Assembly: GCA_964468435.1 (NCBI GenBank)
Contig: CAYXVE010000025.1
Location: 1 to 64,000 of the forward strand
DNA length: 64,000 nt
From: JBCCTX01 sp964468435
GTDB taxonomy: Bacteria; Bacteroidota; Bacteroidia; J057
Direction: 5' to 3'
The notes under the pieces are model-generated. The model was not told where the DNA came from, ran no database searches, and saw only the letters and a program-made list of their open reading frames with translations. The position numbers and the translations under genes were made by a program. Shown here in pieces: positions 1 to 9,373 of the stretch. Positions within the stretch are counted from its first letter, which is position 1; the number at the start of each line of letters is the position of its first letter.

Positions 1-72
1 TCTATTATTGCCTTCAATATTTATTCATTATTCAGATCATTTTAATAATTTATATAAAGTTTTAAAGGAAAT

Positions 73-1539
73 ATGAAATCTGCTATCTACCTCATCGTGT
101 TAAGCTTGACTTGCGTTTTTGCTCAGAACACTCCCATTCAACTTCATCCAGACAACCCACATTATTTTCACTATCAAAACCAGCCTACTTTACTGATCAC
201 ATCGGCTGAGCATTATGGCGCAGTTTTGAATGTAGAGTTCGATTATAAGACCTATTTGCAAACACTCCACGATGAAGGCATGAACTATACCCGTGTTTTC
301 ACCGGTGCCTATGTGGAAATACCCGGGGCTTTTGGGATCGAAAATAATACCCTCGCACCAGCAACAGGAAGGTATTTGACTCCATGGCGGCAGGTGGAGG
401 AAACGGGCCTTTATAAAGGGGAAAATAAGTACGACCTCGACCAGTGGAATCCGGATTACTTCGAACGCTTGAATGATTTTGTATCACGTGCAGAAGAACT
501 GGATATCATAGTTGAGGTAACCTTTTTCAGCTCGATTTATCAGGATGCCAACTGGGAGCGAAACCCCTTTAACCCCGGCAACAATATCAATGATATAGAT
601 CCTAATCTGAACCGGAAAAAAGCCAATACCCTCCTTAATGGTGGTGTGTTGGAATATCAAAAAAAAATGGTGGCTAAGATTGTAGAAGAGCTGAACGAAT
701 ATGGAAACATTATGTACGAAATCCAAAATGAACCTTGGGCGGATGATCCACAAAAAGCAATGCGAACCCTGAGAACACTCGATCCCGACCCTGGGCAGGG
801 AGACTGGTACAAATGGGCAGATAATGCTTCAGCAGCTTCCATGGAATGGCAGAAAGCCATGGCTCAGGTAGTCGTTGACACTGAGAAGAATTTACCCAAC
901 GAGCATCTCATAGCTCAGAATTATAATAATTTTAAATATTCCTTGGAAAATGTAGATCCCAACGTCTCCGTGTTGAATTTCCATTATGCATGGCCTGAAG
1001 CCGTTTGGATGAATTACCCCTGGAACCGTCCCCTTAGTTTTGATGAATCAGGTTTTGCAGGCGGTTCAGATACTACCTATTTGCGTCAGGCCTGGCAGTT
1101 TATCCTGGCAGGCGGTGCAGTGTTCAATAATCTGGATTATTCTTTCTTTGTGGGTAGTGAGGATGGTACAGGAGAAAATGATGCGCCCGGAGGAGGAAGT
1201 ACCGTTCTCCGCAGGCAGCTTACCTACCTGAAAGATTTTCTCTATTCATTGGATTTTGTAAATATGAAGCCTGACGGTAACATGGTATATCACGCCCCTG
1301 GCCTGCAATGGCAGGGAATTTCTGAACCAGGAAGACAATATGCGATCGTATTTACAGGTAATCCTCAGGATTGGGTGAAAATATCTCTGCCCAATGGGCA
1401 GTATAGCTATGAATTTGTATCTCCTTTTACGGGAGAAGTGTTGGCCTCAGGTACAATCAGAGGACATAAAAAAGATCCTATAACATTGAAATTACCGGAT
1501 TTTGGGCATATGGTGGGATTACGCATCAAAATTGAATAA
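73..1539 (+). CDS. Secreted glycoside hydrolase-like protein (cellulase/GH5-like TIM barrel)
   Basis: The 488-residue product starts with a signal peptide (about residues 1-17, ending VFA) and is probably exported. The main body looks like a clan GH-A (beta/alpha)8 barrel. An IQNEPW motif puts a candidate acid/base Glu at residue 220, and SFDESGF puts a candidate nucleophile at Glu325, which is the usual strand 4 and strand 7 arrangement. The last ~90 residues look like a small beta-sandwich, similar to the putative collagen-binding domain that follows such barrels in Bacteroidota and Planctomycetes. The substrate cannot be read from sequence; no polysaccharide-utilisation genes adjoin it. 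The ATG is preceded by aaagga about 5 bases upstream. The family is fairly sure, the specificity unknown. Confidence 0.75.
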   Translation: MKSAIYLIVLSLTCVFAQNTPIQLHPDNPHYFHYQNQPTLLITSAEHYGAVLNVEFDYKTYLQTLHDEGMNYTRVFTGAYVEIPGAFGIENNTLAPATGRYLTPWRQVEETGLYKGENKYDLDQWNPDYFERLNDFVSRAEELDIIVEVTFFSSIYQDANWERNPFNPGNNINDIDPNLNRKKANTLLNGGVLEYQKKMVAKIVEELNEYGNIMYEIQNEPWADDPQKAMRTLRTLDPDPGQGDWYKWADNASAASMEWQKAMAQVVVDTEKNLPNEHLIAQNYNNFKYSLENVDPNVSVLNFHYAWPEAVWMNYPWNRPLSFDESGFAGGSDTTYLRQAWQFILAGGAVFNNLDYSFFVGSEDGTGENDAPGGGSTVLRRQLTYLKDFLYSLDFVNMKPDGNMVYHAPGLQWQGISEPGRQYAIVFTGNPQDWVKISLPNGQYSYEFVSPFTGEVLASGTIRGHKKDPITLKLPDFGHMVGLRIKIE

Positions 1540-1542
1540 TGA

Positions 1543-1692
1543 TCTTTTCTATCTGCTTTTGGAATATGGGCTGAAGGAAAAAAATGGTCGCTCAATATCT
1601 CCGGAGTAGTGTTTGCGATTTTGCTAATGGTTCTGCTGGCATTTGCCGAAGTAATTCCTTCTGCTTCTGGCCCCAATTACGGTTTCCCATAG
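1543..1692 (+). pseudogene. Fragment of a DUF819-type integral membrane protein
   Basis: The + strand encodes about 48 residues without a start codon, containing IWAEGKKWSLNISG, a hydrophobic helix and EVIPSASGPNYG, ending at TAG 1690-1692. This resembles an internal N-terminal part of DUF819 (YjcL-like) membrane proteins, where a WAE..KWG..ISG segment precedes a helix ending in IIPSASP. Both ends of the gene are missing. It runs directly into the sugar-porter fragment on the opposite strand, so a deletion probably fused two dead genes. The family call is from memory of the motif, hence moderate confidence. Confidence 0.5.
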
Positions 1693-1827
1693 TGCCATAG
1701 ACATCACTACAAAACCGTGAAACAGATTGCTGGTTTCCCACAACGCCTGGAACTGATGGTCAGCACCCGATATGACCACAGTGTCAAAACCAAACAGAAA
1801 GCCAGCTAACGCTACCGTAATAGACTA
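1668..1827 (-). pseudogene. N-terminal fragment of an MFS sugar porter
   Basis: The minus strand reads SITVALAGFLFGFDTVVISG, followed by a stretch with ALW, FHGF and ending TVIGA. This is the first transmembrane helix of XylE/GalP-type sugar porters (GGFLFGFD..VISGA) and the second one (GTVIGA), after which homology stops near position 1668. There is no clear start codon, and the remaining ten helices are absent. Downstream, the same bases belong to the DUF819 remnant on the other strand. It is a clear relic of a sugar transporter. Confidence 0.65.
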
Positions 1828-1970
1828 GTAAAGAATTTTTCAATCATTCATATATAGTAACCCTGAGAAAACAAGATGGAATTAGCTTACAGGCATATAA
1901 ATAGCTCATTTGTCGTTAATTTCACACTGTTCAATCTCTTAAATACAACTAATCTGATGCATAAGGATAC

Positions 1971-2009
1971 AATAATCACGAGTTTCCCAGTTGGGAACCC
2001 GTGATTATT
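1971..2009 (-). terminator. Hairpin terminator downstream of the universal stress gene
   Basis: AATAATCACG and CGTGATTATT form a 10-bp stem, extended inward by TTCCC/GGGAA around a short loop. It lies about 50 bases past the stop codon of the minus-strand universal stress gene. The flanks are A/T-rich, and the hairpin is nearly symmetric, so it could work in both directions. Confidence 0.6.
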
Positions 2010-2061
2010 TAGGTTAGGATTATATCGTGTTCGCTTTTATATGATATCTTGCGACTAGATA

Positions 2062-2919
2062 TTATTTCGATTGAGGTTCTGCTATCTCTGCTGCATGATA
2101 AGCCAGCAAAGGTATCTCGGTGTGATAGGTCATCGTTTTGGTCTCACTCCTGCCAAATATTCTTTCAAAGAAATTACGCTTACGCATAGACATACTTAGC
2201 AGATCCACATCGTGATATTTAATAAAGTCTTCTATCGCTTCCTGAATATCATAGTGTTTGACCAGTTCATAGGTAATGTTGGAATAGGGAATTTTTTCAG
2301 AAACTTTTTCCTTGTACCAGTTAAATTTCTGATCCTCGTACTCTCCTGTGTCTGTAGCTACATGCAGAATAATGAGTTCAGCTGTAAACCTGGATGCCAG
2401 GGCTGCCAGTTCGCTCAATACTTCTAGATCTTCTTCCTGGTAATCAGTCGCAAATACAATCTTGTCAATTTTGCTGAACTGATAGTTCTTGGGAACAGCT
2501 ATCACAGGACATTTTACCCTCGAAACTACACTGGCAGTACTGGTGCCTATCAATGCCTTTTCCAGTCCCCGCGCTCCTTGTGTACCCATGACCACCATGT
2601 CTATCCCTTTTTCTTTGACTAGTGTGACAATCTCACTCACCAAAGGACCCTGCCTGACCATGTATTCTATCTCAATTGTATCATCTTGTGCTTTGATCTC
2701 AGCTACCAGTTTTTCCATTTCTTCCTTAGCACCTTTTTCCCAGTTTTCCCGTTCTGCCTCAACAAACACCCAGGCCGTGTCAGGCCCCGATGGTGGTGGA
2801 TATACATGAAAAAGTAATATGTGGGCTTCCCATTCCTGAGCATAAGGAATCGCATACATCATGGCATCACGTGCTTCTTCCGAAAAATCAGTTGGTACTA
2901 ATATCGTTTTCATTGTCAT
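2062..2919 (-). CDS. Tandem universal stress protein (UspA family)
   Basis: A 285-residue cytoplasmic protein with two Usp domains in tandem (about 1-145 and 150-280). Domain 1 opens with KTILVPTDFSEEA and carries the ATP-binding G-x2-G-x9-G-(S/T) pattern (GTQGARG, then IGTSTAS), followed by CPVIAVP. Domain 2 starts at KIVFATDYQEED, but its glycine loop is degraded (FGRSETK), so perhaps only domain 1 binds nucleotide. The start could be Met1 or Met3. It lies divergent from the CBS/Mla operon. Usp proteins are known to help stress survival; the specific role here is not visible. A strong hairpin follows the gene. Confidence 0.9.
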   Translation of the reverse strand: MTMKTILVPTDFSEEARDAMMYAIPYAQEWEAHILLFHVYPPPSGPDTAWVFVEAERENWEKGAKEEMEKLVAEIKAQDDTIEIEYMVRQGPLVSEIVTLVKEKGIDMVVMGTQGARGLEKALIGTSTASVVSRVKCPVIAVPKNYQFSKIDKIVFATDYQEEDLEVLSELAALASRFTAELIILHVATDTGEYEDQKFNWYKEKVSEKIPYSNITYELVKHYDIQEAIEDFIKYHDVDLLSMSMRKRNFFERIFGRSETKTMTYHTEIPLLAYHAAEIAEPQSK

Positions 2920-3378
2920 GGAATATATTATTTTGATTTTGAGTAATAATAATAAGTAACAACTGCATGAAGGATGATAAAGGTTACCCTATACGGTGAC
3001 TCTCATCTTTGTTGAAAATATACCTTTTATGTACCTTATCAATTTGAAGGTGATAAAACTCAACTACCTTAGTGATTATTTCCCTTTCCAGGCTGTATCC
3101 ATATCGGTAAATTGTAGCTTTCTGTATCACGATACTCAATAGCTTATATCATGAAAAGCAAAATATCTTTTTGGATAATTTGGTCGCTATTTTGTAAGTA
3201 TGTAAGTCGCCAGAGATCATCCTGAGTCTGGATGATATCCAGCAAGAGACTCGGGAGAGATTCACAGCATGGATGGAAACCAGGCTTGGTTTAAATATTT
3301 TTATCAAATAGTTTCGCAATAATAATATCATACCAGAACTAAATGTAGTAATTTAGTTACAACAGAATAACAGTTTTT
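2920..3378. other. Intergenic region between usp and the CBS gene
   Basis: About 460 bases between divergent genes, so it should hold both promoters. No convincing promoter match was found. On the + strand about 3194-3313 there is an open stretch (reading EIILSLDDIQQETRERF, ending at a TAG) without a start codon, possibly the tail of a lost small gene. A short palindrome (CTAAAT-N5-ATTTAG) lies just before the CBS gene. Confidence 0.4.
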
Positions 3379-3813
3379 ATGAAGGTATCAGATGTATGCG
3401 TCTCCCACCCCATAGTGATCAAAACTAATGCTTCCATACGCGAAGCAGCAGAATACATGGCAGAATTTCATGTGGGAAGCCTGATTGTGATTGAGCAGAC
3501 ACAGGATGGCATAAAACCTATTGGAATTATCACAGATAGAGATATTGTCTTGAAGGTAGCTACACAAGGAAAAAATGTTGATGAAGTCAGGATAGATGAA
3601 ATCATGAGCAGAGATCTGGAAACAGCTGAAGGAGATGAAGCTATTTATGATGCTCTTCAAAAAATGCGAAAAAAAGGCGTGAGAAGACTTCCGATTGTGG
3701 ATGATGACGGGATACTCATTGGAATCATGACCGTCGATGATGCGCTGGAGTACATTGTCAAGCAATTGGTTGAGGTGGTAAGATTGATGTGGAAAGAGCA
3801 GGCAAGAGAATAA
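3379..3813 (+). CDS. CBS-domain pair protein
   Basis: A 144-residue cytoplasmic protein made of one Bateman module. CBS1 covers about residues 1-65 (VSDVCVSHPIVI, then IGIITDRDIVLKV) and CBS2 about 70-135 (IDEIMSRDLETA, then VRRLPIVDDDGILIGIMTVDDAL). There is no catalytic domain. Such free-standing CBS pairs bind adenine nucleotides and act as sensors, but no partner can be named. It sits 21 bases upstream of the Mla permease gene on the same strand and faces a Usp gene, so a stress- or energy-linked control of the operon is possible. The start is ATG, with no strong ribosome-binding site. Confidence 0.88.
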   Translation: MKVSDVCVSHPIVIKTNASIREAAEYMAEFHVGSLIVIEQTQDGIKPIGIITDRDIVLKVATQGKNVDEVRIDEIMSRDLETAEGDEAIYDALQKMRKKGVRRLPIVDDDGILIGIMTVDDALEYIVKQLVEVVRLMWKEQARE

Positions 3814-3834
3814 ACTACAGATTAATAACTGAAT

Positions 3835-4617
3835 GTGGCAAACTATTTTCAACTTCCTCAATGGTTAAAGGATTATCTGGAAGAAACTGCAGAGATAACG
3901 CTCTTTGCGCTGCGATTTTTCAAACAGGTTTTTACACCTCCTTTTGAGACTGAAGAATTCATACGTCAATGCTTCCAGATCGGTTACAGATCGCTTCCCC
4001 TGGTAGGGATTACGGGATTTATCATGGGGGTAGTATTTACGCTCCAAACAAGACCTACCCTGATAGAATTTGGAGCAGAAGCATACATGCCCTCTATGAT
4101 CGGTATAGCTGTGGTCAGAGAAATTGGTCCGATCATTACAGCCTTGATTTGTGCAGGGAAGGTAGGCTCCAGCATTGGAGCTGAACTGGGATCTATGAAA
4201 GTTACTGAGCAAATAGATGCCATGGAAGTCTCTGGAACAAATCCTTTCAATTACCTCGTAGCTACACGCATTATGGCAACTACCTTCATGCTACCGGTAC
4301 TGGTCGTGCTGGCCGATGCTGTATCTCTGATCGGTTCATTCTGGATGGAAAATCTAAAGGCCGGGGTAAGCTGGAGATTATACTTTGGTAAAGTTATAGA
4401 GTTTTTGGAATTTGGAGATCTGATCCCTTCCATCACAAAATCCTTCTTTTTTGGCTTTGCGATTGGACTTGTAGGGTGTTACAAGGGATATACCTCCCAA
4501 AAGGGAACTGAGGGTGTGGGAAAAGCTGCAAATTCTGCAGTCGTTATTGCTTCGCTACTGGTATTTTTACTCGATTTTCTGGCTGTACTGGTAGCAGACT
4601 TATTTTATGATTTATGA
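3835..4617 (+). CDS. mlaE: MlaE-type lipid ABC transporter permease
   Basis: A 260-residue inner-membrane permease of the MlaE/TTG2B family (usual length about 250-260). It shows GVVFTLQTRP, the conserved VVREIGPIITALICAGKVGSSIGAE region in two stretches near residues 90-120, and EQIDAMEVSGTNPFNYLVATR, followed by four or five hydrophobic helices. It works with an MlaF ATPase and an MCE protein to move phospholipids between the membranes. The start is GTG: an ATG two bases upstream is out of frame. The stop overlaps the ATG of the next gene (ATGA), which suggests translational coupling. Confidence 0.93.
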   Translation: MANYFQLPQWLKDYLEETAEITLFALRFFKQVFTPPFETEEFIRQCFQIGYRSLPLVGITGFIMGVVFTLQTRPTLIEFGAEAYMPSMIGIAVVREIGPIITALICAGKVGSSIGAELGSMKVTEQIDAMEVSGTNPFNYLVATRIMATTFMLPVLVVLADAVSLIGSFWMENLKAGVSWRLYFGKVIEFLEFGDLIPSITKSFFFGFAIGLVGCYKGYTSQKGTEGVGKAANSAVVIASLLVFLLDFLAVLVADLFYDL

Positions 4618-5402
4618 AAACATCTACCAGCAATTTACATCGTAAACAGCAGCATATTGAATCGGAAGAAAGGCCTCTAGTACTGGAAGTGAATAATCTG
4701 TGCAAGTCTTTTGGGGATAATCACGTGTTGGTAGATTTCAATATGAAATTGTACGAAGGAGAAAATATGGTTATTCTAGGCAGATCTGGCTCAGGTAAGA
4801 CGGTATTTATTAAATGCCTGGTCGGTCTCATGGGGATTGATTCTGGTATGGTAAATATTTTGGGAAGAAATGTACATGAACTCGATCAGAAAGAGCGGGA
4901 TAATCTCCGTACAGATATAGGTTTCCTCTTTCAGGGGAGTGCTTTATACGATTCGATGACAGTAAGAGAAAATCTGGAATTTCCGCTTAGAAGACATCCG
5001 GAGAAAATTGGGGATCTTAAAGATACAAGACCGTTGGTTTTGGAAACTCTTGAAAACGTAGGGCTGGCTCACGCGATTGATTTGATGCCTTCTGAGTTGT
5101 CGGGAGGGATGAAAAAGCGGGTAGCCTTGGCCAGGACGCTGATGCTAAAGCCCAGGATTATCCTCTATGATGAACCTACAACCGGATTAGACCCAATTAC
5201 TGGTAAGGAAATAGCACATCTCATTCTCGATATACAGCAACGATATAATACTTCTTCCATTACCATTACCCATGATATGGTCTGTACCAGGATCATTGCA
5301 AACCGTATTATCACTTTGGTTGAGGGAAGAAACTTTGCTGAAGGGACCTATGAAGAGCTTAAAAATCATCAGGATCCCAGAGTGGGTGGTTTTTTCTTAT
5401 AA
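4614..5402 (+). CDS. mlaF: MlaF-type ABC transporter ATPase
   Basis: A 262-residue ATP-binding subunit. Walker A is GRSGSGKTVFIK (about residues 57-68), the signature is ELSGGMKKRVALARTL, Walker B is IILYDEPTTGLDP and the switch histidine is in ITITHDM. The SGGMKKR signature and GLDPITG are typical of the Mla/Ttg2A/Mkl branch. The N-terminal ~20 residues are extra and polar. It overlaps the permease gene by four bases and precedes the MCE gene by 24 bases, so the three form an operon. Predicted role: power lipid transport for outer-membrane asymmetry. Confidence 0.93.
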   Translation: MKTSTSNLHRKQQHIESEERPLVLEVNNLCKSFGDNHVLVDFNMKLYEGENMVILGRSGSGKTVFIKCLVGLMGIDSGMVNILGRNVHELDQKERDNLRTDIGFLFQGSALYDSMTVRENLEFPLRRHPEKIGDLKDTRPLVLETLENVGLAHAIDLMPSELSGGMKKRVALARTLMLKPRIILYDEPTTGLDPITGKEIAHLILDIQQRYNTSSITITHDMVCTRIIANRIITLVEGRNFAEGTYEELKNHQDPRVGGFFL

Positions 5403-5426
5403 CTTGAAAGTCAATAACAGTCATTT

Positions 5427-6410
5427 ATGCAACAAAAAGTAGGTCAGCGAGTACAACTGGGACTGTTTGTAACCCTGGCGGCAATGATTTTCATAGCAGC
5501 AGTGTACTTTATGGGAAATAAACAGAATGTATTTGGAAGATTTTTTCGATTGGAGACTACTTTCAGACAAATTGGAGGACTCAGAGAAGGTAGTAATGTA
5601 AGATATATGGGCGTATCTGTAGGGACTGTAGAAAGCACTTCTATCCTGAGTGATACAAGCATTCAGATCGTAATGCTTATACAGGATGAATCACGCAAGT
5701 ATATACGAAAAAATGCAATCGCAAGCATTGGTACTGATGGATTGGTAGGGGAAAAGGTCATAGATATCAATCCGGGAACGGGAAAGGACAATCTGGTAGA
5801 CTCCGGAGATGTTCTCTCTAGCAAGGAGCAGGTTTCTACCGATGAACTTCTAGGTACCCTTAATGCGACCAATGAAAACGCTGCTAAGCTTGTGGAGAAC
5901 CTTGTCAATATTAGTGATAAAATTTACAGCGGAGAGGGTACATTAGGAACTTTACTGCGGGATGAGGCCCTTGCCCAGCAACTTCAACAGGCAGCTGTTA
6001 ACCTCAATCAGACTAGCTTGGAATCTATCCAGCTAATGAAAGATTTGCAACAAACCGTTGTCCTGATTGAAGAAGGGCGGGGTATGCTGAGTACCCTACT
6101 CACTGACAGCACCTGGGTTGTTAAGATGGAAAGCTCGCTCAATAATATTGAACAGGCCACCATGAAGGTCGATCAGACCACTTCAGAACTCCAGGAACTT
6201 ATCCATAAGTTCAACAATGACGACGGAACTGTAGGAACCTTATTGCAGGATACCGCAGTTGCCGGGGATCTCAAGGAGATCCTGTACAACATTAACGAAG
6301 GATCTGAGCGCTTTAGTGAGAACATGAAGGCACTTAGATCCAATTTCTTTTTTCGTAAATACTTCAAAAAGCAGGCCAAAGCTGAGCAAAAAGCTCAACA
6401 ACAATATTGA
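5427..6410 (+). CDS. mlaD: MlaD-type MCE-domain protein
   Basis: A 327-residue protein with one N-terminal transmembrane helix (about residues 8-28) and a periplasmic MCE domain (about 38-118: TTFRQIGGLREGSNVRYMGV, then IGTDGLVGEKVIDINPG). The C-terminal half (about 135-310) is helical, with repeated SGEGTLGTLL / EGRGMLSTLL / NDDGTVGTLL units separated by about 45-50 residues, and ends with a basic tail. In the Mla system MlaD forms a hexameric lipid channel on the permease. The long helical tail is common in Bacteroidota and chloroplast relatives. It is the last gene of the operon, ending 13 bases from a convergent gene. Confidence 0.92.
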   Translation: MQQKVGQRVQLGLFVTLAAMIFIAAVYFMGNKQNVFGRFFRLETTFRQIGGLREGSNVRYMGVSVGTVESTSILSDTSIQIVMLIQDESRKYIRKNAIASIGTDGLVGEKVIDINPGTGKDNLVDSGDVLSSKEQVSTDELLGTLNATNENAAKLVENLVNISDKIYSGEGTLGTLLRDEALAQQLQQAAVNLNQTSLESIQLMKDLQQTVVLIEEGRGMLSTLLTDSTWVVKMESSLNNIEQATMKVDQTTSELQELIHKFNNDDGTVGTLLQDTAVAGDLKEILYNINEGSERFSENMKALRSNFFFRKYFKKQAKAEQKAQQQY

Positions 6411-6423
6411 TGACTAATAGGGA

Positions 6424-7710
6424 TTAGCACAACTGTTTGATCGCTTTTACCAGTTTATCCAGATCTCTCAAGGTCGTGTAGAGATGCGGGGTTACACGTA
6501 CACCTTTTACCGATTTTCGGTTGACCGCTACTGTGAAAATCCTGTGCTCGTCAAAGAAGTAGGTAGCCAACTCCTGAGGAGTCATACCTTCTACCGCCAC
6601 ATTTCCTATTGCACAACTCCTTTCCCAATCCAAAGGTGAGTTGATCTTCACTTTTGGTAAATCCTTGACCTGTTCGATCCAGTAATTTCTAAGATATCTC
6701 AGGCGCTCCATTTTACGTTCTGGACCGATCATATGATGGTAGTGAATTGCATCAGCGATGGTGCGGTCGGTAGAACAGGGATGAGTACCGTAATGCTCAA
6801 ACTTGCGGATATCGTCAGCTTTCTTGTGAACATCTCCATATAATGGCCATATTTTGTGAATGTGATCTTTTTTGATGTACATCAGACCAGAACCCAGTGG
6901 ACAGCATAGCCATTTGTGCAGGCTTGCACCAAAATAGTCGCACCCAAGATCAGGGATTTTGAAGTCTATTTGTGCAAAGGAGTGGGCACCATCACAGATC
7001 ACTTCCACGCCATATTTGTGTGCCATGTCTGCTATTTTTTTTACAGGGAGTACCTGCCCGGAGATATTGATCACGTGCGTAACCAACATGACCTTGGTTT
7101 TGGGCGTAATGGCAGCTTTGTAGCGACGTACAATTTCCTCATCACTCTCCGGATGTAAAGGGAGTTCAATCCATGTTAATACCAATCCCTTTCGCTTCGA
7201 CTGCATTTCAAACTGTTCCTGCATGCTACCATAATCCTGGTCACAAAGTATGGCTTCCTCTCCAGGCTGGAAATCCATACCAGCAATGATCGTATTCAAA
7301 GACTCAGTTGTGTTGCGCGTAACTACGATTTCTTCATGGCTACAACCAGCTAACTCCGCTAGTTGATTCTTGATATTTTGCCGGTCTTCGTGTTGTTGTG
7401 TACGCATGTAATGCGATGGGCGCTCATTGATCATGCGTATATTGTTCATTTGAGCTTCCATGACCTCTAAAGGCTGACAGCAGAAGTAGCCATTTTCTAG
7501 ATTCGTAAAATGTGAAGATTGCTTGAATGACTTCTGGACCTGATACCAGAATTCTTCATTGCAGGCTACTTCGCTGGCTGACAGATGATCTACTGACAAA
7601 ACAGCTTTTCGGATGTTACTGAGTTTGTGAGGATCGCCGTAGGGCAACGATACCGCTCCAAGGGTTGCCAAGCCTCCATGTTTGATAAAGTTCCTCCGGT
7701 TGTATTTCAT
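6424..7710 (-). CDS. Tat-exported class V aminotransferase (isopenicillin-N epimerase-like)
   Basis: A 428-residue PLP-enzyme of aminotransferase class V. I chose ATG at 7710 because it places a Tat-like signal at the very N-terminus (NRRNFIKHGG, then a hydrophobic stretch); a longer frame runs to 7833 but adds unrelated residues. Fold-type I landmarks: TRNTTESLNTII (phosphate-binding), VICDGAHSFAQID (Asp to pyridine N) and SLHKWLCCPLGSG (Schiff-base Lys). Relatives include isopenicillin N epimerase and cysteine desulfurase-like proteins; the substrate is unknown. It is divergent from a second Tat-exported enzyme with 278 bases between, so the two may share a control region. Confidence 0.85.
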   Translation of the reverse strand: MKYNRRNFIKHGGLATLGAVSLPYGDPHKLSNIRKAVLSVDHLSASEVACNEEFWYQVQKSFKQSSHFTNLENGYFCCQPLEVMEAQMNNIRMINERPSHYMRTQQHEDRQNIKNQLAELAGCSHEEIVVTRNTTESLNTIIAGMDFQPGEEAILCDQDYGSMQEQFEMQSKRKGLVLTWIELPLHPESDEEIVRRYKAAITPKTKVMLVTHVINISGQVLPVKKIADMAHKYGVEVICDGAHSFAQIDFKIPDLGCDYFGASLHKWLCCPLGSGLMYIKKDHIHKIWPLYGDVHKKADDIRKFEHYGTHPCSTDRTIADAIHYHHMIGPERKMERLRYLRNYWIEQVKDLPKVKINSPLDWERSCAIGNVAVEGMTPQELATYFFDEHRIFTVAVNRKSVKGVRVTPHLYTTLRDLDKLVKAIKQLC

Positions 7711-7988
7711 GTGGTGTATGATTAGTTTTTTTATAAAGTTAATAAAAAAAATGTGTGAACACCACAACACATGGTAGGATCCCATAGAACGTACAAACAC
7801 GAAGGTTAGCTCCATATTACAGCATAAAAACAATCACGCAATATGAAATGCCTTTAGCATACTTATTTACTTATTATTCTTTTGCAAACCCGATTCTTTT
7901 ATTAATTTTCACTAAATACACTGTAATCAAAATTACTTTACTTCGATTATAGAGAACTAAATACCTACTTCAAAAGATTCTTGCTAAT

Positions 7989-9275
7989 ATGAAAGATCAA
8001 CAAACCCGTAGAAAATTCCTCTACACAGCCGGTAAGATTTCTGCACTTACATTTGCTACACCACTGATTTCTACTGCCAAAAGCTATCGGCGTATTCTAG
8101 GTGCTAATGAACGGCTTAACATGGGAGCTATCGGCTGCGGTAGTATGGGGAGTGGGCATTTGCGTGCACTTGTCAATATGAAAGAATCCGATAACATTGA
8201 TATTCTTCAGGTTTGTGATGTATATGACAAACGCAAGGAAAAGGCTGAAGAACTTACAGGAGGAAAAGGTGAGAGATACTACCAGCGTTTGCTGGATAAC
8301 AAAGATCTGGATTATATCCTGATCGCTACCCCTGAGCATTGGCATCACCGCATGATCATAGATTCGCTGGACGCTGGTAAACATGTATATTGCGAAAAAC
8401 CCATGACCCATGAAATTGATGAAGCATTTGACGTAATAGGAAAAGTGGATGAAACAGGTCTGAAGCTACAGATCGGTGTGCAGGGGATGTCTGATGATTC
8501 CTATATCACAGCACATAAATACATGCAGGATGGAGTGTTGGGAAAAGTTACAATGGCACATATAGATTATTCGCGAAATGGAAACCTATGGCTGTATGAT
8601 GTAGATAAAGATGCTGATCCTACCAAAAATCTTGATTGGAATCTTTGGCTGGGCCCGTCCAAAAAGGTGGATTGGGACCCTGAACGCTATTTCCGTTGGC
8701 GTAGATACTGGGATTATTCTGGTGGAGTTGCCACAGACCTGTTTATACACCGTCTTACACGTATCCTAAAAGCAACAGGTATGGCATTCCCTCAATATGT
8801 AACCGCTTCGGGCGGTCATTACTATTTCACAGGTAAAGACAAGGCTGAGGTACCAGATACCTTCAATATGATGCTGGATTATCCCGAAGGAACAACTGTT
8901 ATGCTTGTATCTGCTCAAAAAAATGATACCAGAATCAAGCATCTGATCCGGGGACACAAAGCAACACTTGAGTTTACTAAATCCGGTTTTACCATTACCC
9001 CTCAGGATCAGGTGCAAGAAAAATTGACTACAGATAAGGGGGAAGCACTGAAAGTAGATGATCAGGGCAAATTTCATCATCAGAAAAAGGGGGCTGAGGA
9101 TATCACGCTTCATCATAGAAACTTGCAGAAAGCTATAAGGGAGGGCGAAGAACTCAACTGTGACGCTAGATTAGGTATGTATGGTGTGGCCGCTTGTAAA
9201 ATGGGTGTGATGTCATTCCGGAAAAGGAAATATTATAAATGGGATACTCAAAAGAATAAGCCCGTAAAGGCCTAA
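7989..9275 (+). CDS. Tat-exported Gfo/Idh/MocA family oxidoreductase
   Basis: A 428-residue protein with a Tat signal (TRRKFLYTAGKI, then a hydrophobic segment). The NAD(P)-binding Rossmann domain follows (GAIGCGSMGSGHL), then DYILIATPEHWH and the family EKP motif in YCEKPMTHE, which carries the catalytic-site Lys. The C-terminal beta-sheet domain covers about residues 175-400. The family oxidises or isomerises sugars and inositols; exported members are common in Bacteroidota and often carry their cofactor through the Tat path. The substrate cannot be inferred. The gene is divergent from the Tat-exported aminotransferase, and its ATG is the first one that includes the twin arginine. Confidence 0.9.
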   Translation: MKDQQTRRKFLYTAGKISALTFATPLISTAKSYRRILGANERLNMGAIGCGSMGSGHLRALVNMKESDNIDILQVCDVYDKRKEKAEELTGGKGERYYQRLLDNKDLDYILIATPEHWHHRMIIDSLDAGKHVYCEKPMTHEIDEAFDVIGKVDETGLKLQIGVQGMSDDSYITAHKYMQDGVLGKVTMAHIDYSRNGNLWLYDVDKDADPTKNLDWNLWLGPSKKVDWDPERYFRWRRYWDYSGGVATDLFIHRLTRILKATGMAFPQYVTASGGHYYFTGKDKAEVPDTFNMMLDYPEGTTVMLVSAQKNDTRIKHLIRGHKATLEFTKSGFTITPQDQVQEKLTTDKGEALKVDDQGKFHHQKKGAEDITLHHRNLQKAIREGEELNCDARLGMYGVAACKMGVMSFRKRKYYKWDTQKNKPVKA

Positions 9276-9373
9276 AGTATAATTGACACCTACAGTTTTA
9301 TAAAAACGCTGTCGAAATCTATCCCTTGACGGTAGGATGATATTGAGCCATTAACAGGTATCAATAACGGGAA

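Noticed and set aside
3149..3331. 60-codon minus-strand frame upstream of the CBS gene
   Set aside because: No motif, no conserved neighbour, and composition like non-coding DNA. The opposite strand holds a slightly more protein-like stretch, noted as a weak relic only.
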